From Bacteroidaceae bacterium (GTDB lineage Bacteria; Bacteroidota; Bacteroidia; Bacteroidales; Bacteroidaceae), in NCBI GenBank assembly GCA_017621515.1, contig JAGASY010000098.1:32399-96398 (forward strand): DNA of 64,000 nt. Direction: 5' to 3'. Shown here one piece after another: positions 44,207-55,332 of the stretch; position 1 is the first letter of the stretch; the number at the start of each line of letters is the position of its first letter. A model generated the notes under the pieces. The model had not been told where the DNA came from and ran no database searches. It saw only the letters and a program-made list of their open reading frames with translations. A program made the translations under genes and the position numbers.

Positions 44207-45388
44207 ATGGCAGAATCAAATTTTATTGACTACGTTAAGATATACTGCCGTTCAGGAAAAGGAGGAAGAGGCTCAGCACACATGCACCGCGCCAAATACA
44301 TGCCTAAAGGAGGTCCTGACGGAGGAAACGGTGGTCGCGGAGGACACGTAATATTGCGCGGAAACAGGAACTACTGGACACTGCTTCACTTGCGCTATGA
44401 CCGCCATATACATGCAGAGCACGGAAGTAACGGTTCCAAAAACAAAAGTACGGGAAAACAGGGAGCGGACAAATATATAGAAGTTCCGTGTGGAACTGTC
44501 GTTTACAATGCCGAAACAGGAGAATACATCTGCGATGTGACCGAACATGGACAGGAGGTCATTCTTCTGCGAGGAGGACGTGGTGGTTTAGGAAACTTCA
44601 ATTTCTGTACTCCAACCAATCAAGCTCCGCGCTACGCACAGCCCGGCGAGCCGATGCAGGAATTGAGTGTTATCATGGAATTGAAACTGCTTGCCGATGT
44701 TGGTCTGGTAGGATTCCCTAATGCAGGAAAATCAACTCTTGTGTCTGCACTTTCTTCAGCAAAGCCTAAAATAGCAAACTATCCGTTCACTACACTTGAA
44801 CCTTCTCTCGGTATTGTCCCTTATCACGACGGACGTTCATTCGTAATGGCGGACATTCCGGGAATAATAGAAGGTGCAAGTCAGGGAAAAGGACTTGGTC
44901 TCAGATTTCTTCGCCACATAGAACGCAACTCTTTGCTGCTATTCATGGTTCCGGGAGATACAGACGACATTAAAAGAGAATACGAGATTCTGCTCAATGA
45001 ACTTGCCACATTCAATCCGGAACTACTTGACAAAGGCAGAGTGCTTGCCGTCACTAAATGCGATCTTCTTGACGAAGAGCTTATCCAGATGCTAAAAGAA
45101 ACACTTCCGGAAGGGTTACCTGTCGTATTCATTTCTTCCGTCACAGGTTACGGCATCAACGAACTCAAAGATATACTTTGGACAGAGATGAACAGCGAAA
45201 GTAACAAACTCGCCACAATAAGTACGAATGAAAGCATTGTGCATCAGTCGAAGGATTTTTCACGCTTGCAGATAGAACTTGAAGAAGAAGGAGAAGATGA
45301 AGAATTTGAATTCATAGACGAAGAAAACATCGAAGAATTTGAGGATATCGAAGAACTTGAGGATTTTGAATACGAAGATGAGGAATAG
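44207..45388 (+). CDS. obgE: Obg-family GTPase
   Basis: 393 aa from ATG 44207. An in-frame ATG at 44174 lies within the leader hairpin, and the conserved N-terminus is [20 protein letters not shown]. Residues 1-160 are the glycine-rich Obg fold ([19 protein letters not shown]), 162-330 the G domain (GFPNAGKST at 169, [14 protein letters not shown]), and the C-terminus is a long acidic tail of Glu/Asp/Phe. Obg acts in late 50S ribosome assembly and stress control. It lies between adk and pgeF. Confidence 0.96.
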   Translation: MAESNFIDYVKIYCRSGKGGRGSAHMHRAKYMPKGGPDGGNGGRGGHVILRGNRNYWTLLHLRYDRHIHAEHGSNGSKNKSTGKQGADKYIEVPCGTVVYNAETGEYICDVTEHGQEVILLRGGRGGLGNFNFCTPTNQAPRYAQPGEPMQELSVIMELKLLADVGLVGFPNAGKSTLVSALSSAKPKIANYPFTTLEPSLGIVPYHDGRSFVMADIPGIIEGASQGKGLGLRFLRHIERNSLLLFMVPGDTDDIKREYEILLNELATFNPELLDKGRVLAVTKCDLLDEELIQMLKETLPEGLPVVFISSVTGYGINELKDILWTEMNSESNKLATISTNESIVHQSKDFSRLQIELEEEGEDEEFEFIDEENIEEFEDIEELEDFEYEDEE

Positions 45389-45533
45389 TCCTGTTTTCCC
45401 ATATTCTGACTTCACTGTCAATTCTTCATATCACAAAACAAGACACACAGTCTGACATATTCCAATTTGTCAACATAAAGATTCCCAGACCACATAAGTC
45501 AAACATTCGATAATTGAAACGGATAATCAGTCT

Positions 45534-46367
45534 ATGACGTTACAAGCCTATAATATGGCTCCGGCTGTTGCCGCCTTCAGTACAACCAGAGAAGGCGGAC
45601 ACAGCAGGGGCAATTATTCATCATTCAATGTAAATCCATACTGTGGCGATGCCCCGGAGGCGGTAAGACAAAACCGCAAAATGCTTTGTACTTCACTTGG
45701 TATCAGCAGTGACAAACTAATCATTCCCCACCAGATTCATGGTACAGAAGTCAAACTCATCGACAATCAATTTCTTGAGCAATATAAACAGGAAATAGTA
45801 AATGAAAAGACGGGGAACGAGAACAGTCCATCGTTGGAAGGAATAGATGCACTGATAACCTCACAATCAGGAGTCTGCATATCCGTATCTACAGCCGACT
45901 GCATTCCCATACTCCTTTACGACTCCATCCATCATGCAATAGCTGCTATTCATGCCGGATGGAGAGGTACAGCAGCCAATATTGTCGGAAAGACCATTGA
46001 AGCAATGAACAGGGAGTTCGGCACAGAAGGCAAGGACTGTAAGGCTGTCATCGGTCCCGGCATATCCATAGACAGCTTTGAAGTAGGCGAAGAAGTTTAT
46101 GAGAAATTTGCAGAAGCCGGATTCCACATGCCCGATATAGCCAGACGCTATTCCGTACTTAATGCTCCCCCATCATTGTTCGCCACAAAATGGCATATTG
46201 ACTTGCCTGAGGCAAACCGCATACAGCTTATGGAAAAGAATGTAAGTGCTGACAGCATAACGAACAGCAATATTTGTACTTATAAAAATTCCGATACTTA
46301 TTTCTCAGCACGAAAACTCGGGACATATTCCGGACGCATACTGACAGGAATAATGATGAACAAATAA
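45534..46367 (+). CDS. pgeF: Polyphenol oxidase/purine nucleoside phosphorylase-like (laccase domain, YfiH/PgeF)
   Basis: 277 aa. Copper/zinc-site motifs of the Cu-oxidase_4 family: HQIHGTEVKLIDN, VSTADCIPILLYD, and AIHAGWRGTAANIVGKTIEA; the later CKAVIGPGISIDSFEVGEEV and a C-terminal SARKLGTYSGRILTG complete the fold. Family members have purine nucleoside phosphorylase/adenosine deaminase-type activity, and PgeF is implicated in peptidoglycan editing. It ends the hpt-adk-obgE-pgeF block, after a 145-bp gap that shows no feature. Confidence 0.93.
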   Translation: MTLQAYNMAPAVAAFSTTREGGHSRGNYSSFNVNPYCGDAPEAVRQNRKMLCTSLGISSDKLIIPHQIHGTEVKLIDNQFLEQYKQEIVNEKTGNENSPSLEGIDALITSQSGVCISVSTADCIPILLYDSIHHAIAAIHAGWRGTAANIVGKTIEAMNREFGTEGKDCKAVIGPGISIDSFEVGEEVYEKFAEAGFHMPDIARRYSVLNAPPSLFATKWHIDLPEANRIQLMEKNVSADSITNSNICTYKNSDTYFSARKLGTYSGRILTGIMMNK

Positions 46368-46523
46368 AAAAACAGTTCTTTATTCTGCTTGTTATCACAG
46401 TTGTGCGGATGTCTTCCCCAAAAGAAGCTCCGTCCAAACACAACCACCCCACCCAACCGGAATAAAAATGTTTGCACCGCCATAGCACTTTTAGTTAATA
46501 TACTTTAAAAGTATCACGCAATA

Positions 46524-46554
46524 TTTGGCACATAATAAATAAATCGTATATTTG
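46524..46554 (+). promoter_or_regulatory. Consensus Bacteroidota promoter of a small RNA
   Basis: TTTG (46524-46527), exactly 19 bp, TATATTTG (46547-46554). The best promoter match in the window, yet no protein gene follows on this strand. Confidence 0.85.
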
Positions 46555-46559
46555 CACCG

Positions 46560-46631
46560 TGTTTTTCATGGTATTAGATTTATTTTAAGGTTAGTAAAGA
46601 TTGCTTGTCGTGATGATAAGCAATTTTTTTT
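46560..46631 (+). ncRNA. Free-standing small RNA of about 70 nt
   Basis: It starts about 6 nt after the consensus -7 box and ends at an intrinsic terminator (stem ATTGCTT/AAGCAAT, 46600-46606 with 46618-46624, then eight T). The 5' part TTTTTCATGGTATTAGATTT is largely unpaired, as in base-pairing sRNAs. No ribosome-binding site with a usable frame is seen. The downstream gene manC is on the opposite strand. Target unknown; I have the impression this word recurs in Bacteroidota genomes but cannot check. Confidence 0.7.
46600..46631 (+). terminator. Intrinsic terminator of the small RNA
   Basis: ATTGCTT (46600-46606) and AAGCAAT (46618-46624) with an 11-nt loop, followed by TTTTTTTT. Confidence 0.9.
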
Positions 46632-46659
46632 ACGCATTACCGTTCCTCGGTAATGCGTA
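46631..46659. terminator. Second perfect hairpin behind the small RNA
   Basis: TACGCATTACCG (46631-46642) and CGGTAATGCGTA (46648-46659), 12 bp perfect, loop TTCCT. On the minus strand the stem is followed by AAAAAAAA, on the plus strand by ATTTG; it may be a backup terminator or insulator. Confidence 0.6.
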
Positions 46660-46707
46660 ATTTGTTAATAATAATGCAATTACAAATTTACATGCCCTAT
46701 ACATCCG

Positions 46708-46775
46708 CAAAAAATACTCTTTCCCTCAAAAGCATCAAATCCATTTCTTTTTGACGTTTTTAAGAGAAAGAGTAT
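46708..46775 (-). terminator. Terminator of manC
   Basis: On the minus strand ATACTCTTTC (46775-46766) pairs with GAAAGAGTAT (46723-46714), followed by TTTTT at 46713-46709; an inner TCAAAAA/TTTTGA pairing extends the stem. Confidence 0.7.
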
Positions 46776-46838
46776 GTGAATTTATAAGAAAGACAAAACC
46801 TTCAGAATTAAAAGACTTTATCCTCCAATAACAATCAA

Positions 46839-47903
46839 CTATTTTGCGGAGAAATCTTTTATTCTCTGCTCTTCCGACAATTTGCAAATCAAGAGCGTAT
46901 CATCTTTTTCTGCCACAATATATCCATCAAGTCCCTGAACCACCACTTTTCGTTCTTCAGACGTATGTATGATACAATTCTTTGTCTCATACAGCTTGAC
47001 CTCATTTCCTATGATTGCATTATCATTGTCATCCTTTTCAGCAAGCGTATGCAACGATCCCCAAGTACCAAGGTCACTCCATCCAAAATCAGCAGGCATG
47101 ACAAAGATTTCCTCAGCCTTTTCCATGACAGCATAGTCTATGGAAATATTTTCACACCCCGGAAAATACTTGTCTATAGCTTCCTGCTCTTTATCTGTGC
47201 CATAGACAGGAAGCAAGCCTTCAAATATCTCGGCAAGATTAGGCTGATATACTCTCAGAGCATTCACAATAGTTTTCACACTCCAAACAAAAATACCGGA
47301 ATTCCAGAAATATTCCTTCTTCTTTATATATTCTTGTGCTGTCTGCAAATCAGGCTTCTCACGAAACGAATCCACACGGAAAACAGAACTGTTACGCAGC
47401 GAAGCTGTTGACAAATCAGCCTGTATATACCCATAACCCGTCTCAGGACGTGTCGGTGTCATTCCCAGTGTCACTATAGCATCTGTTTCTGCCGTAAAAG
47501 ACAAAGCAGAAGATATCACACGCTTGAACTCATCCGTATTCATTACAATATGGTCACTCGGAGTAATAACAAGGTTGGCTTTAGGATTCTTTGCCTTGAT
47601 GCGCCAACTTACATACGCTATACATGGAGCCGTATTTCTTCTACATGGTTCGAGCAATATATTCTCCACCGGAACCTCCGGAAGTTGTTCTTTCACAATA
47701 TCGGCATACTTTGCAGATGTCACCACCCATACATTTTCCGGCTCAACAATACCTTTAAAACGATCAAAAGTCAATTGTATGAAAGTTCTTCCACACCCAA
47801 AAACATCAATAAACTGCTTAGGACACTCAGGAGTGCTCATCGGCCAAAAGCGGCTTCCCACACCACCTGCCATAATAACCAAGTTGTTATTCTTCATATT
47901 CAT
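46839..47903 (-). CDS. manC: Mannose-1-phosphate guanylyltransferase
   Basis: 354 aa, the single-domain form without a C-terminal phosphomannose isomerase. Nucleotidyltransferase signature VIMAGGVGSRFWPMSTPECP with the Lys of KQF, then LEPCRRNTAPCIAYVSW, VITPSDHIV, RPETGYGYIQ, FREKPDLQTA and the late ADFGWSDLGTW. It makes GDP-mannose from mannose-1-phosphate and GTP, feeding fucose and mannose donors for surface glycans and O-glycosylation. Single gene with its own -7 box and terminator. Confidence 0.95.
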   Translation of the reverse strand: MNMKNNNLVIMAGGVGSRFWPMSTPECPKQFIDVFGCGRTFIQLTFDRFKGIVEPENVWVVTSAKYADIVKEQLPEVPVENILLEPCRRNTAPCIAYVSWRIKAKNPKANLVITPSDHIVMNTDEFKRVISSALSFTAETDAIVTLGMTPTRPETGYGYIQADLSTASLRNSSVFRVDSFREKPDLQTAQEYIKKKEYFWNSGIFVWSVKTIVNALRVYQPNLAEIFEGLLPVYGTDKEQEAIDKYFPGCENISIDYAVMEKAEEIFVMPADFGWSDLGTWGSLHTLAEKDDNDNAIIGNEVKLYETKNCIIHTSEERKVVVQGLDGYIVAEKDDTLLICKLSEEQRIKDFSAK

Positions 47904-48030
47904 ATAGTTGTTTTATTGTTTATCACATAGAACTTAGTAATATAACCCCATCAACATCATAAAGAAAGCAGCGTTTCTTCCCTTTTTGGATTTACCTAAA
48001 AAAGCAGCGTCTCTATCATGTCAAGTCTGA

Positions 48031-48038
48031 CAAAGGTA
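48031..48038 (-). promoter_or_regulatory. Bacteroidota -7 box for manC
   Basis: Minus-strand TACCTTTG, about 128 nt before the manC start. The rest of 47904-48174 shows a direct repeat AAAGCAGCGT(T/C)TCT (about 47967 and 48001) but no gene. Confidence 0.5.
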
Positions 48039-48174
48039 CAAAAATATATAAAACATATTATCACATCGAAAAGAAAAAATATGATTCATACATTTAGAAA
48101 CTGACTAAAGTTCATTTAAAACGTATTTACCCACCTGAAATTCCAATACATCCATTATCCCCTCCAAACAAAGA

Positions 48175-48216
48175 ACAGACTGCAATCCACTTTTTCATCA
48201 GTGAATTGCAGTCTGT
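48175..48216 (-). terminator. Terminator of ppdK
   Basis: ACAGACTGCAAT (48175-48186) and ATTGCAGTCTGT (48205-48216) perfect 12 bp, extended by CAC/GTG; minus-strand downstream sequence is T-rich (TTCTTTGTTTGG). Confidence 0.85.
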
Positions 48217-48245
48217 GAATCAATTAATCTTTATTATATCGAACA

Positions 48246-50966
48246 TTATTCTTCTATTGCAGCCTGCGCCGCAGCAAGACGTGCGATAGGCACACGGAAC
48301 GGAGAACATGAAGCATAGTTCATACCCACCTTAGCACAGAACTTAACAGAACTTGGTTCACCTCCGTGCTCACCGCATATACCGGTACGCATGCCCGGAC
48401 GAACTGCACGTCCCTTGTCAACAGCCATCTTAATGAGCTGACCGACACCATTCTGATCAAGAACCTGGAACGGATCCACCTTCAGAATCTTCTTCTCCAA
48501 ATAAACAGGGAGGAACGAAGCAATATCATCACGAGAATAACCGAATGTCATCTGAGTGAGGTCGTTTGTACCGAATGAGAAATATTCAGCCTCAGTAGCA
48601 ATGCGGTCAGCAGTGAGCGCAGCACGAGGAATCTCAATCATAGTACCAATCTCAAATTCTATTTCAATGCCATACTCAGCAAAAACTTCTGCAGCTGTCT
48701 TCTTGATAATCTCCTTCTGTTGTTTCAACTCATAGAGAATACCGATAAGCGGAACCATGATCTCCGGCATTGGGTTCTTGCCTTCTTTCTTCAGTTCACA
48801 TGCTGCACTGAGAATTGCACGTGTCTGCATGGCAGTAATCTCAGGGAATGTGATACCCAAACGGCAGCCACGGTGACCGAGCATAGGGTTGTTCTCAGCA
48901 AGACTCTCCACACGCTTCTGGATTTCCTTTACGCTGACACCCATTTCTTCTGCCATCTTCTTCTGACCAGCAAGATCGTGAGGAACGAACTCGTGGAGAG
49001 GTGGGTCAAGCAAACGAATGTTTACAGGACAGCCGTCCATAGCCTCAAGAATACCCTTGAAGTCTGCCTTCTGATAAGGAAGAAGCTTTGCAAGAGCTTT
49101 CTCACGTCCTTCAACAGTGTCAGAAAGAATCATCTCACGCATAGCTACAATCTTCTGGTCCTCAAAGAACATGTGCTCTGTACGTGTAAGACCGATACCC
49201 TTTGCACCGAATGCACGTGCAACCTGTGCGTCATGCGGAGTATCTGCATTGGTACGTACCTGAAGCTTTGTATATTTGTCGCAAAGATCCATCAGTTCCT
49301 TGAAGTCGCCACTAAGCTCAGCTGCCTTTGTAGGAACCTCGCCAGCATAAACCTGTCCGGTTGTACCGTTAAGTGAAATATAGTCACCTTCCTTATATAC
49401 AATGCCTTCAATTTCTACAGTCTTAGCCTTGTAATCAACATTGATGGCGCCTGCACCGGAAACACAGCACTTACCCATACCACGTGCCACAACTGCAGCA
49501 TGAGAAGTCATACCACCGCGAGCAGTGAGGATACCTTCAGCACTTGCCATACCTGCAAGGTCTTCAGGAGAAGTCTCAATACGAACCATCACAACCTTGT
49601 GTCCGTCCTTGTGCCAAGCCTGAGCATCGTCAGCATGGAACACAATCTGACCACAAGCTGCACCCGGAGAAGCAGGAAGTCCCTGAGTAATCACCTTTGC
49701 CTTCTTCAAAGCTTCCTTGTCGAATACCGGATGGAGAAGTTCATCGAGCTTCTGCGGCTCACAACGGAGAAGAGCAGTCTTCTCGTCGATAAGTCCTTCA
49801 CGTACCAAATCCATTGCTATCTTCACCATTGCAGTACCTGTACGCTTTCCGTTACGTGTCTGGAGGAACCACAGCTTACCTTCCTGAACCGTGAACTCCA
49901 TGTCCTGCATATCACGATAATGGTTTTCAAGCTTCTCCTGAATAGCGTTAAGCTCTGCATAGATTTCAGGCATAGCCTCTTCCATTGAAGGATATTTGGC
50001 AGCACGCTCCTCTTCAGAAATACCGGCACGCTCAGCCCAACGCTGGCTACCAATCTTTGTAATCTGCTGCGGAGTACGGATACCTGCAACCACGTCTTCT
50101 CCCTGAGCATTAACAAGATACTCTCCGTTGAAAAGGTTTTCACCATTACCTGCATCACGGCTGAAGCAAACACCTGTTGCAGATGTCTCGCCCATGTTAC
50201 CGAACACCATTGCCATTACGCTGACAGCTGTACCCCATTCGTCAGGAATACCTTCCATCTTACGGTAAAGAATAGCACGCTCGTTCATCCAGCTGCGGAA
50301 CACAGCACAGATAGCTCCCCAAAGCTGCTCCATCGGATCGTCAGGGAAGTCGCTTCCGGTCTGTTCCTTGATTGCTTTCTTGAAACGTACAACAAGATCT
50401 TTAAGCTCTTCAACAGAAAGATCCTTGTCGAGTTTGATTCCACGGATAGCCTTAACCTCGTCGATAATTTTCTCAAACGGGTCAATATCTTCTTTGTTCA
50501 CCGGCTTCATTCCGAGAACCACATCACCATACATCTGCACAAAGCGACGATATGAATCATATACGAAATGAGGATTGTTTGTTTTCTGTGCCATACCTTC
50601 TGCCACCTTGTCATTAAGACCGAGGTTCAGAATAGTATCCATCATACCCGGCATTGATGCACGTGCTCCAGAGCGTACAGAAACCAACAATGGGTTGTTG
50701 ACGTCTCCGAACTTGCTGTTCATCAATGATTCGATATGTGCTACAGCTGCATTCACTTCGTCTTGCAGAAGTTCTACGATTTTGTCCTGACCGACAGTGT
50801 AATATTCATTGCACACGTCAGTAGTAATAGTGAAACCGGGAGGAACAGGAACCCCAATAAGGTTCATCTCTGCAAGGTTTGCACCCTTACCGCCAAGTTC
50901 TTCTCTCATCTTGGCATTACCTTCAGCTTGTCCATTACCGAAAGTGTAAACTCTTTTTTGACTCAT
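48246..50966 (-). CDS. ppdK: Pyruvate, phosphate dikinase
   Basis: 906 aa, full three-domain enzyme. ATP-grasp domain (GGKGANLAEMNLIGVPVPPG; SVRSGARASMPGMMDTILNL), swivelling phosphohistidine domain GGMTSHAAVVARGMGKCC near residue 450, and the PEP/pyruvate TIM barrel ending GICGEHGGEPSSVKFCAKVG with GMNYASCSPFRVPIARLAAA. It interconverts pyruvate, ATP and Pi with PEP, AMP and PPi, giving anaerobes a reversible, PPi-linked step of glycolysis. Monocistronic, with a TTTG/TATATTTG promoter and a terminator. Confidence 0.98.
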   Translation of the reverse strand: MSQKRVYTFGNGQAEGNAKMREELGGKGANLAEMNLIGVPVPPGFTITTDVCNEYYTVGQDKIVELLQDEVNAAVAHIESLMNSKFGDVNNPLLVSVRSGARASMPGMMDTILNLGLNDKVAEGMAQKTNNPHFVYDSYRRFVQMYGDVVLGMKPVNKEDIDPFEKIIDEVKAIRGIKLDKDLSVEELKDLVVRFKKAIKEQTGSDFPDDPMEQLWGAICAVFRSWMNERAILYRKMEGIPDEWGTAVSVMAMVFGNMGETSATGVCFSRDAGNGENLFNGEYLVNAQGEDVVAGIRTPQQITKIGSQRWAERAGISEEERAAKYPSMEEAMPEIYAELNAIQEKLENHYRDMQDMEFTVQEGKLWFLQTRNGKRTGTAMVKIAMDLVREGLIDEKTALLRCEPQKLDELLHPVFDKEALKKAKVITQGLPASPGAACGQIVFHADDAQAWHKDGHKVVMVRIETSPEDLAGMASAEGILTARGGMTSHAAVVARGMGKCCVSGAGAINVDYKAKTVEIEGIVYKEGDYISLNGTTGQVYAGEVPTKAAELSGDFKELMDLCDKYTKLQVRTNADTPHDAQVARAFGAKGIGLTRTEHMFFEDQKIVAMREMILSDTVEGREKALAKLLPYQKADFKGILEAMDGCPVNIRLLDPPLHEFVPHDLAGQKKMAEEMGVSVKEIQKRVESLAENNPMLGHRGCRLGITFPEITAMQTRAILSAACELKKEGKNPMPEIMVPLIGILYELKQQKEIIKKTAAEVFAEYGIEIEFEIGTMIEIPRAALTADRIATEAEYFSFGTNDLTQMTFGYSRDDIASFLPVYLEKKILKVDPFQVLDQNGVGQLIKMAVDKGRAVRPGMRTGICGEHGGEPSSVKFCAKVGMNYASCSPFRVPIARLAAAQAAIEE

Positions 50967-51023
50967 GACCTTTTATTTAAATTAGTTTTAAGGCAGTTAT
51001 TGTAATTTTGTTTTTTAGTTTAG

Positions 51024-51056
51024 CAAATATAGGCTCTTTAACTTTAATAATCCAAA
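51024..51056 (-). promoter_or_regulatory. Promoter for ppdK
   Basis: Minus-strand TTTG (51053-51056), 21-bp spacer, TATATTTG (51024-51031), about 58 nt before the ppdK ATG. Confidence 0.65.
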
Positions 51057-51298
51057 TTTTCAAGCCCTTTTTTATTATTTTTCCCATAAACACTTTAAAT
51101 AATGTTCATTATAAGCTCCTAAAATATTTACTATCTATAAAGAAATGCTTTTACAAGAAAATCTATAACACCTCAATAACATGCCGGAAAGCAACTAATT
51201 TTCATTCACAAACTATCCTAATTTACAATGTTTACATAACAGCTGAAGACATCCGTATAAACAATGAAAAAAACAGACAAAAATGCTATTCTTCAATT

Positions 51299-52019
51299 TG
51301 ACAAAATGATATTTTCACCCAAATTGAAAATTTAACACTTAAACCGTTTTTTGTCGGTGGCAAAGAGACTAAAAACCTGCAACAAAGATAATATATTGAT
51401 AATCAATAACATACAAACTCACAAAAAAATCTCAAAAAAATGCGCCGAACGCATTTTTTCAAACATTTTGAATATTTTAGTAATTTATTGATTATGAATA
51501 CATTACAGCCATGCTCACAGTTCTTATCTCCGAATTGCGCCCAAAATCAGCTTACTTTTAAGTTTTTGTTCAGACACACTTTCAAAACAGTCAATTATAC
51601 ACTTCTTAACAATTCACCCGAAATCAGCCGTTTTTTTACCCCAAAACAGGAGTTTTTTTAATTTCAGCGCGCTGTTTTAAAATCTCCAGCGCACTGAAAA
51701 TAAAAAAACAGCGCGCCGGAAATTTGACGACAGCGCGCTGAAAATTTGAGGACTTAGTAGTGTTGTTTCAAAAACTCTTCGCTGAAAATAAATAAATGTA
51801 AAAGAACCGCTCTAAAATGAAACACTATTTCACAAATTCAGGTGGCATCAAAAAATACGCGTAGAAGCCCCGATCTCCGAGAAAAGTTCGGCACGCTTCA
51901 TTTTGACGCGTGCCAGAGGGCTTAGGATTTTAACATTTAACAAAATCAAAAAGATAGTATTTCCACACAAAACAAGCGAATTAGAAATAATCATACTGAG
52001 ATTTGCTATCATTTTGTCA
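51299..52019 (+). repeat. TGACAAAATGATA-ended non-coding element, copy 2 (721 bp)
   Basis: Perfect 13-bp inverted ends TGACAAAATGATA (51299-51311) and TATCATTTTGTCA (52007-52019), each with TATTC a few bases outside. Nested stems: AATTTCAGCGCGCTGT (about 51660-51675) with 51730-51744, enclosing CCAGCGCACTG/CAGCGCGCCGG with two mismatches. Near 51850-51925, AAGCCC/GGGCTT encloses GGCACGC/GCGTGCC. An AAATGCG/CGCATTT stem plus T run (51438-51459) looks like a terminator. It lies between divergent ppdK and the membrane-protein gene at 52590. No gene inside. Confidence 0.87.
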
Positions 52020-52172
52020 AAACAGAATACCCTGTCAAAAAACGATATCAAAAATTTTATTATGGGCTTGATTTTAATCACATATCGGATAGAAACCAAA
52101 GCATTGTTTTAAGAAGTTGTTTTAAAATTATTTGTTATAGCCATGCGGATGTCTTCAACAGATTAAGCAAAG

Positions 52173-52413
52173 GTCTTCGACAGACTCCTCCGTCGCTACC
52201 GCGACATGCCCTCCGTCGCAAGCTCCCCAATTGCTCCTATTCCGCAATTGCCCCTAACACTAGGGGAGGAGCCAAATTACCATATTGAGTGTCAGTGCTA
52301 TACACCTGTATTATAGCCTTTTCCGGTATGGTATATAGACACCTCCTCTAAATTAGAGGCAATTGCGGAATAGGAGCAATTGGGGAGCTTGCGACGGAGG
52401 AGTCTGTCGAATA
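52173..52413. repeat. Element with about 52-bp perfect inverted arms
   Basis: The right arm (52358-52412) and the left arm (52173-52253) are exact complements apart from a 23-bp insertion in the left arm at about 52196-52218, which duplicates CTCCGTCG. Arms contain GACGGAGGAGTCTGTCG and GCAATTGCGGAATAGGAGC. The central 100 bp has two small hairpins, CCCCTA/TAGGGG near 52251 and CCTCTAA/TTAGAGG near 52344. No gene. It resembles a small non-autonomous mobile element or a REP-type structure; fragments recur at 9992 and 32635. Confidence 0.85.
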
Positions 52414-52546
52414 CAATCACTAAAAATTAAAACTGTTTCTTAATAAAGATTTCAATGCCCCAAAACAAAGAACTTATTTTAAGTTGAACTTACATTTCTA
52501 ACTAACATAAATCACAAAGGAAGATTATTATTTCATATAATCTCAC

Positions 52547-52554
52547 TATTTTTG
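52547..52554 (+). promoter_or_regulatory. Bacteroidota -7 box TATTTTTG
   Basis: TATTTTTG ends 35 nt before the ATG at 52590. No -33 TTTG seen. The stretch 52414-52546 shows nothing else. Confidence 0.45.
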
Positions 52555-52589
52555 CCACATAAAATCAATGAAATAATCTCTTACAAGGT

Positions 52590-53129
52590 ATGGACAAAGA
52601 ATATAAGGGTATAGAAAACGGAAACGAAGAGAAACTGAAGAACAAAAAAAACAACAGCCGTTCATCATACACAGACATGGGTCTGATGTTGGCAATAGGA
52701 ATCTTCATCACAATGACAGTGAAAGGACTCATTTTTGGATTCACATGGAGCGGAATAGCATTACCGGCCATAGCCGGTGTCTATTTCATCGTCTGTGCCA
52801 TATATCAATCGCGAAGAGTCATAATGAATACATCCACTACAACATTCATTGTGCTTTCGGTTTTATGCACATGGGCTGAATTTTCATCACACAAGAATGT
52901 ACGTCCTCAGATGCCAGTGTTCCACGGCATGACAAACGACACAACGGAAACAACAGAAGAGCCGGATTTATTGATGGAACCTATACCAGACATTCAAGCA
53001 ACCACTGCCGAGGACACTCTCATAAGTGCGCCCGATTCCACATCCACACAGCCGGAAGAAGTCAGTATGCAAGAGAAAGAGAATGCTGACAGTATAGCGA
53101 ACCATTCGCCATCTGACACAATAAAATAA
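52590..53129 (+). CDS. Small membrane protein with acidic C-terminal tail
   Basis: 179 aa. A charged, Lys/Asn-rich N-terminus (residues 1-27), three hydrophobic segments (MGLMLAIGIFITMTVKGLIF, ALPAIAGVYFIVCAIY, TTTFIVLSVLCTWAEF), then a 75-residue tail rich in Thr, Glu, Asp, Ser and Pro. No family recognised. It is alone between the repeat-rich stretch and a bidirectional terminator. Coding is supported by the consistent membrane topology, the -7 box at 52547 and the terminator position. Function unknown. Confidence 0.7.
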   Translation: MDKEYKGIENGNEEKLKNKKNNSRSSYTDMGLMLAIGIFITMTVKGLIFGFTWSGIALPAIAGVYFIVCAIYQSRRVIMNTSTTTFIVLSVLCTWAEFSSHKNVRPQMPVFHGMTNDTTETTEEPDLLMEPIPDIQATTAEDTLISAPDSTSTQPEEVSMQEKENADSIANHSPSDTIK

Positions 53130-53140
53130 GTCATACAAAA

Positions 53141-53195
53141 AAGGGTTATGAGAAATATACGAATATCAGTGAAAATTCTCATAACCCTTCTTTTT

Positions 53196-53197
<2 letters not shown>
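53141..53197. terminator. Bidirectional terminator between the membrane protein and ligA
   Basis: Perfect 14-bp stem AAGGGTTATGAGAA (53141-53154) with 53176-53189, then CTTTTTTT on the plus strand and TTTTTTGTATGA on the minus strand. Confidence 0.9.
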
Positions 53198-55205
<2,008 letters not shown>

Positions 55206-55246
55206 TCAAACAAAAAATCAGTGAGAAAATATTCTTTGATACAAAA

Positions 55247-55298
55247 AAACACAGAGAATACAATCTGCCAAGAGGAATTTCATGTATTCTCTGTGTTT
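55247..55298 (-). terminator. Terminator of proS
   Basis: AAACACAGAGAATACA (55247-55262) pairs exactly with TGTATTCTCTGTGTTT (55283-55298), a 16-bp stem with a 20-nt loop. On the minus strand it is followed by TTTTTTGTATC. Confidence 0.85.
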
Positions 55299-55332
55299 CT
55301 ATAGATATAAAAATATCAGAATTAAATCCTAC

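Noticed and set aside
51440..51661. Frames in the left half of the large elements (also 32939-33133)
   Set aside because: A one-base difference near TTTATACACTTCTTAACA shifts the frame between copies, so coding is not conserved.
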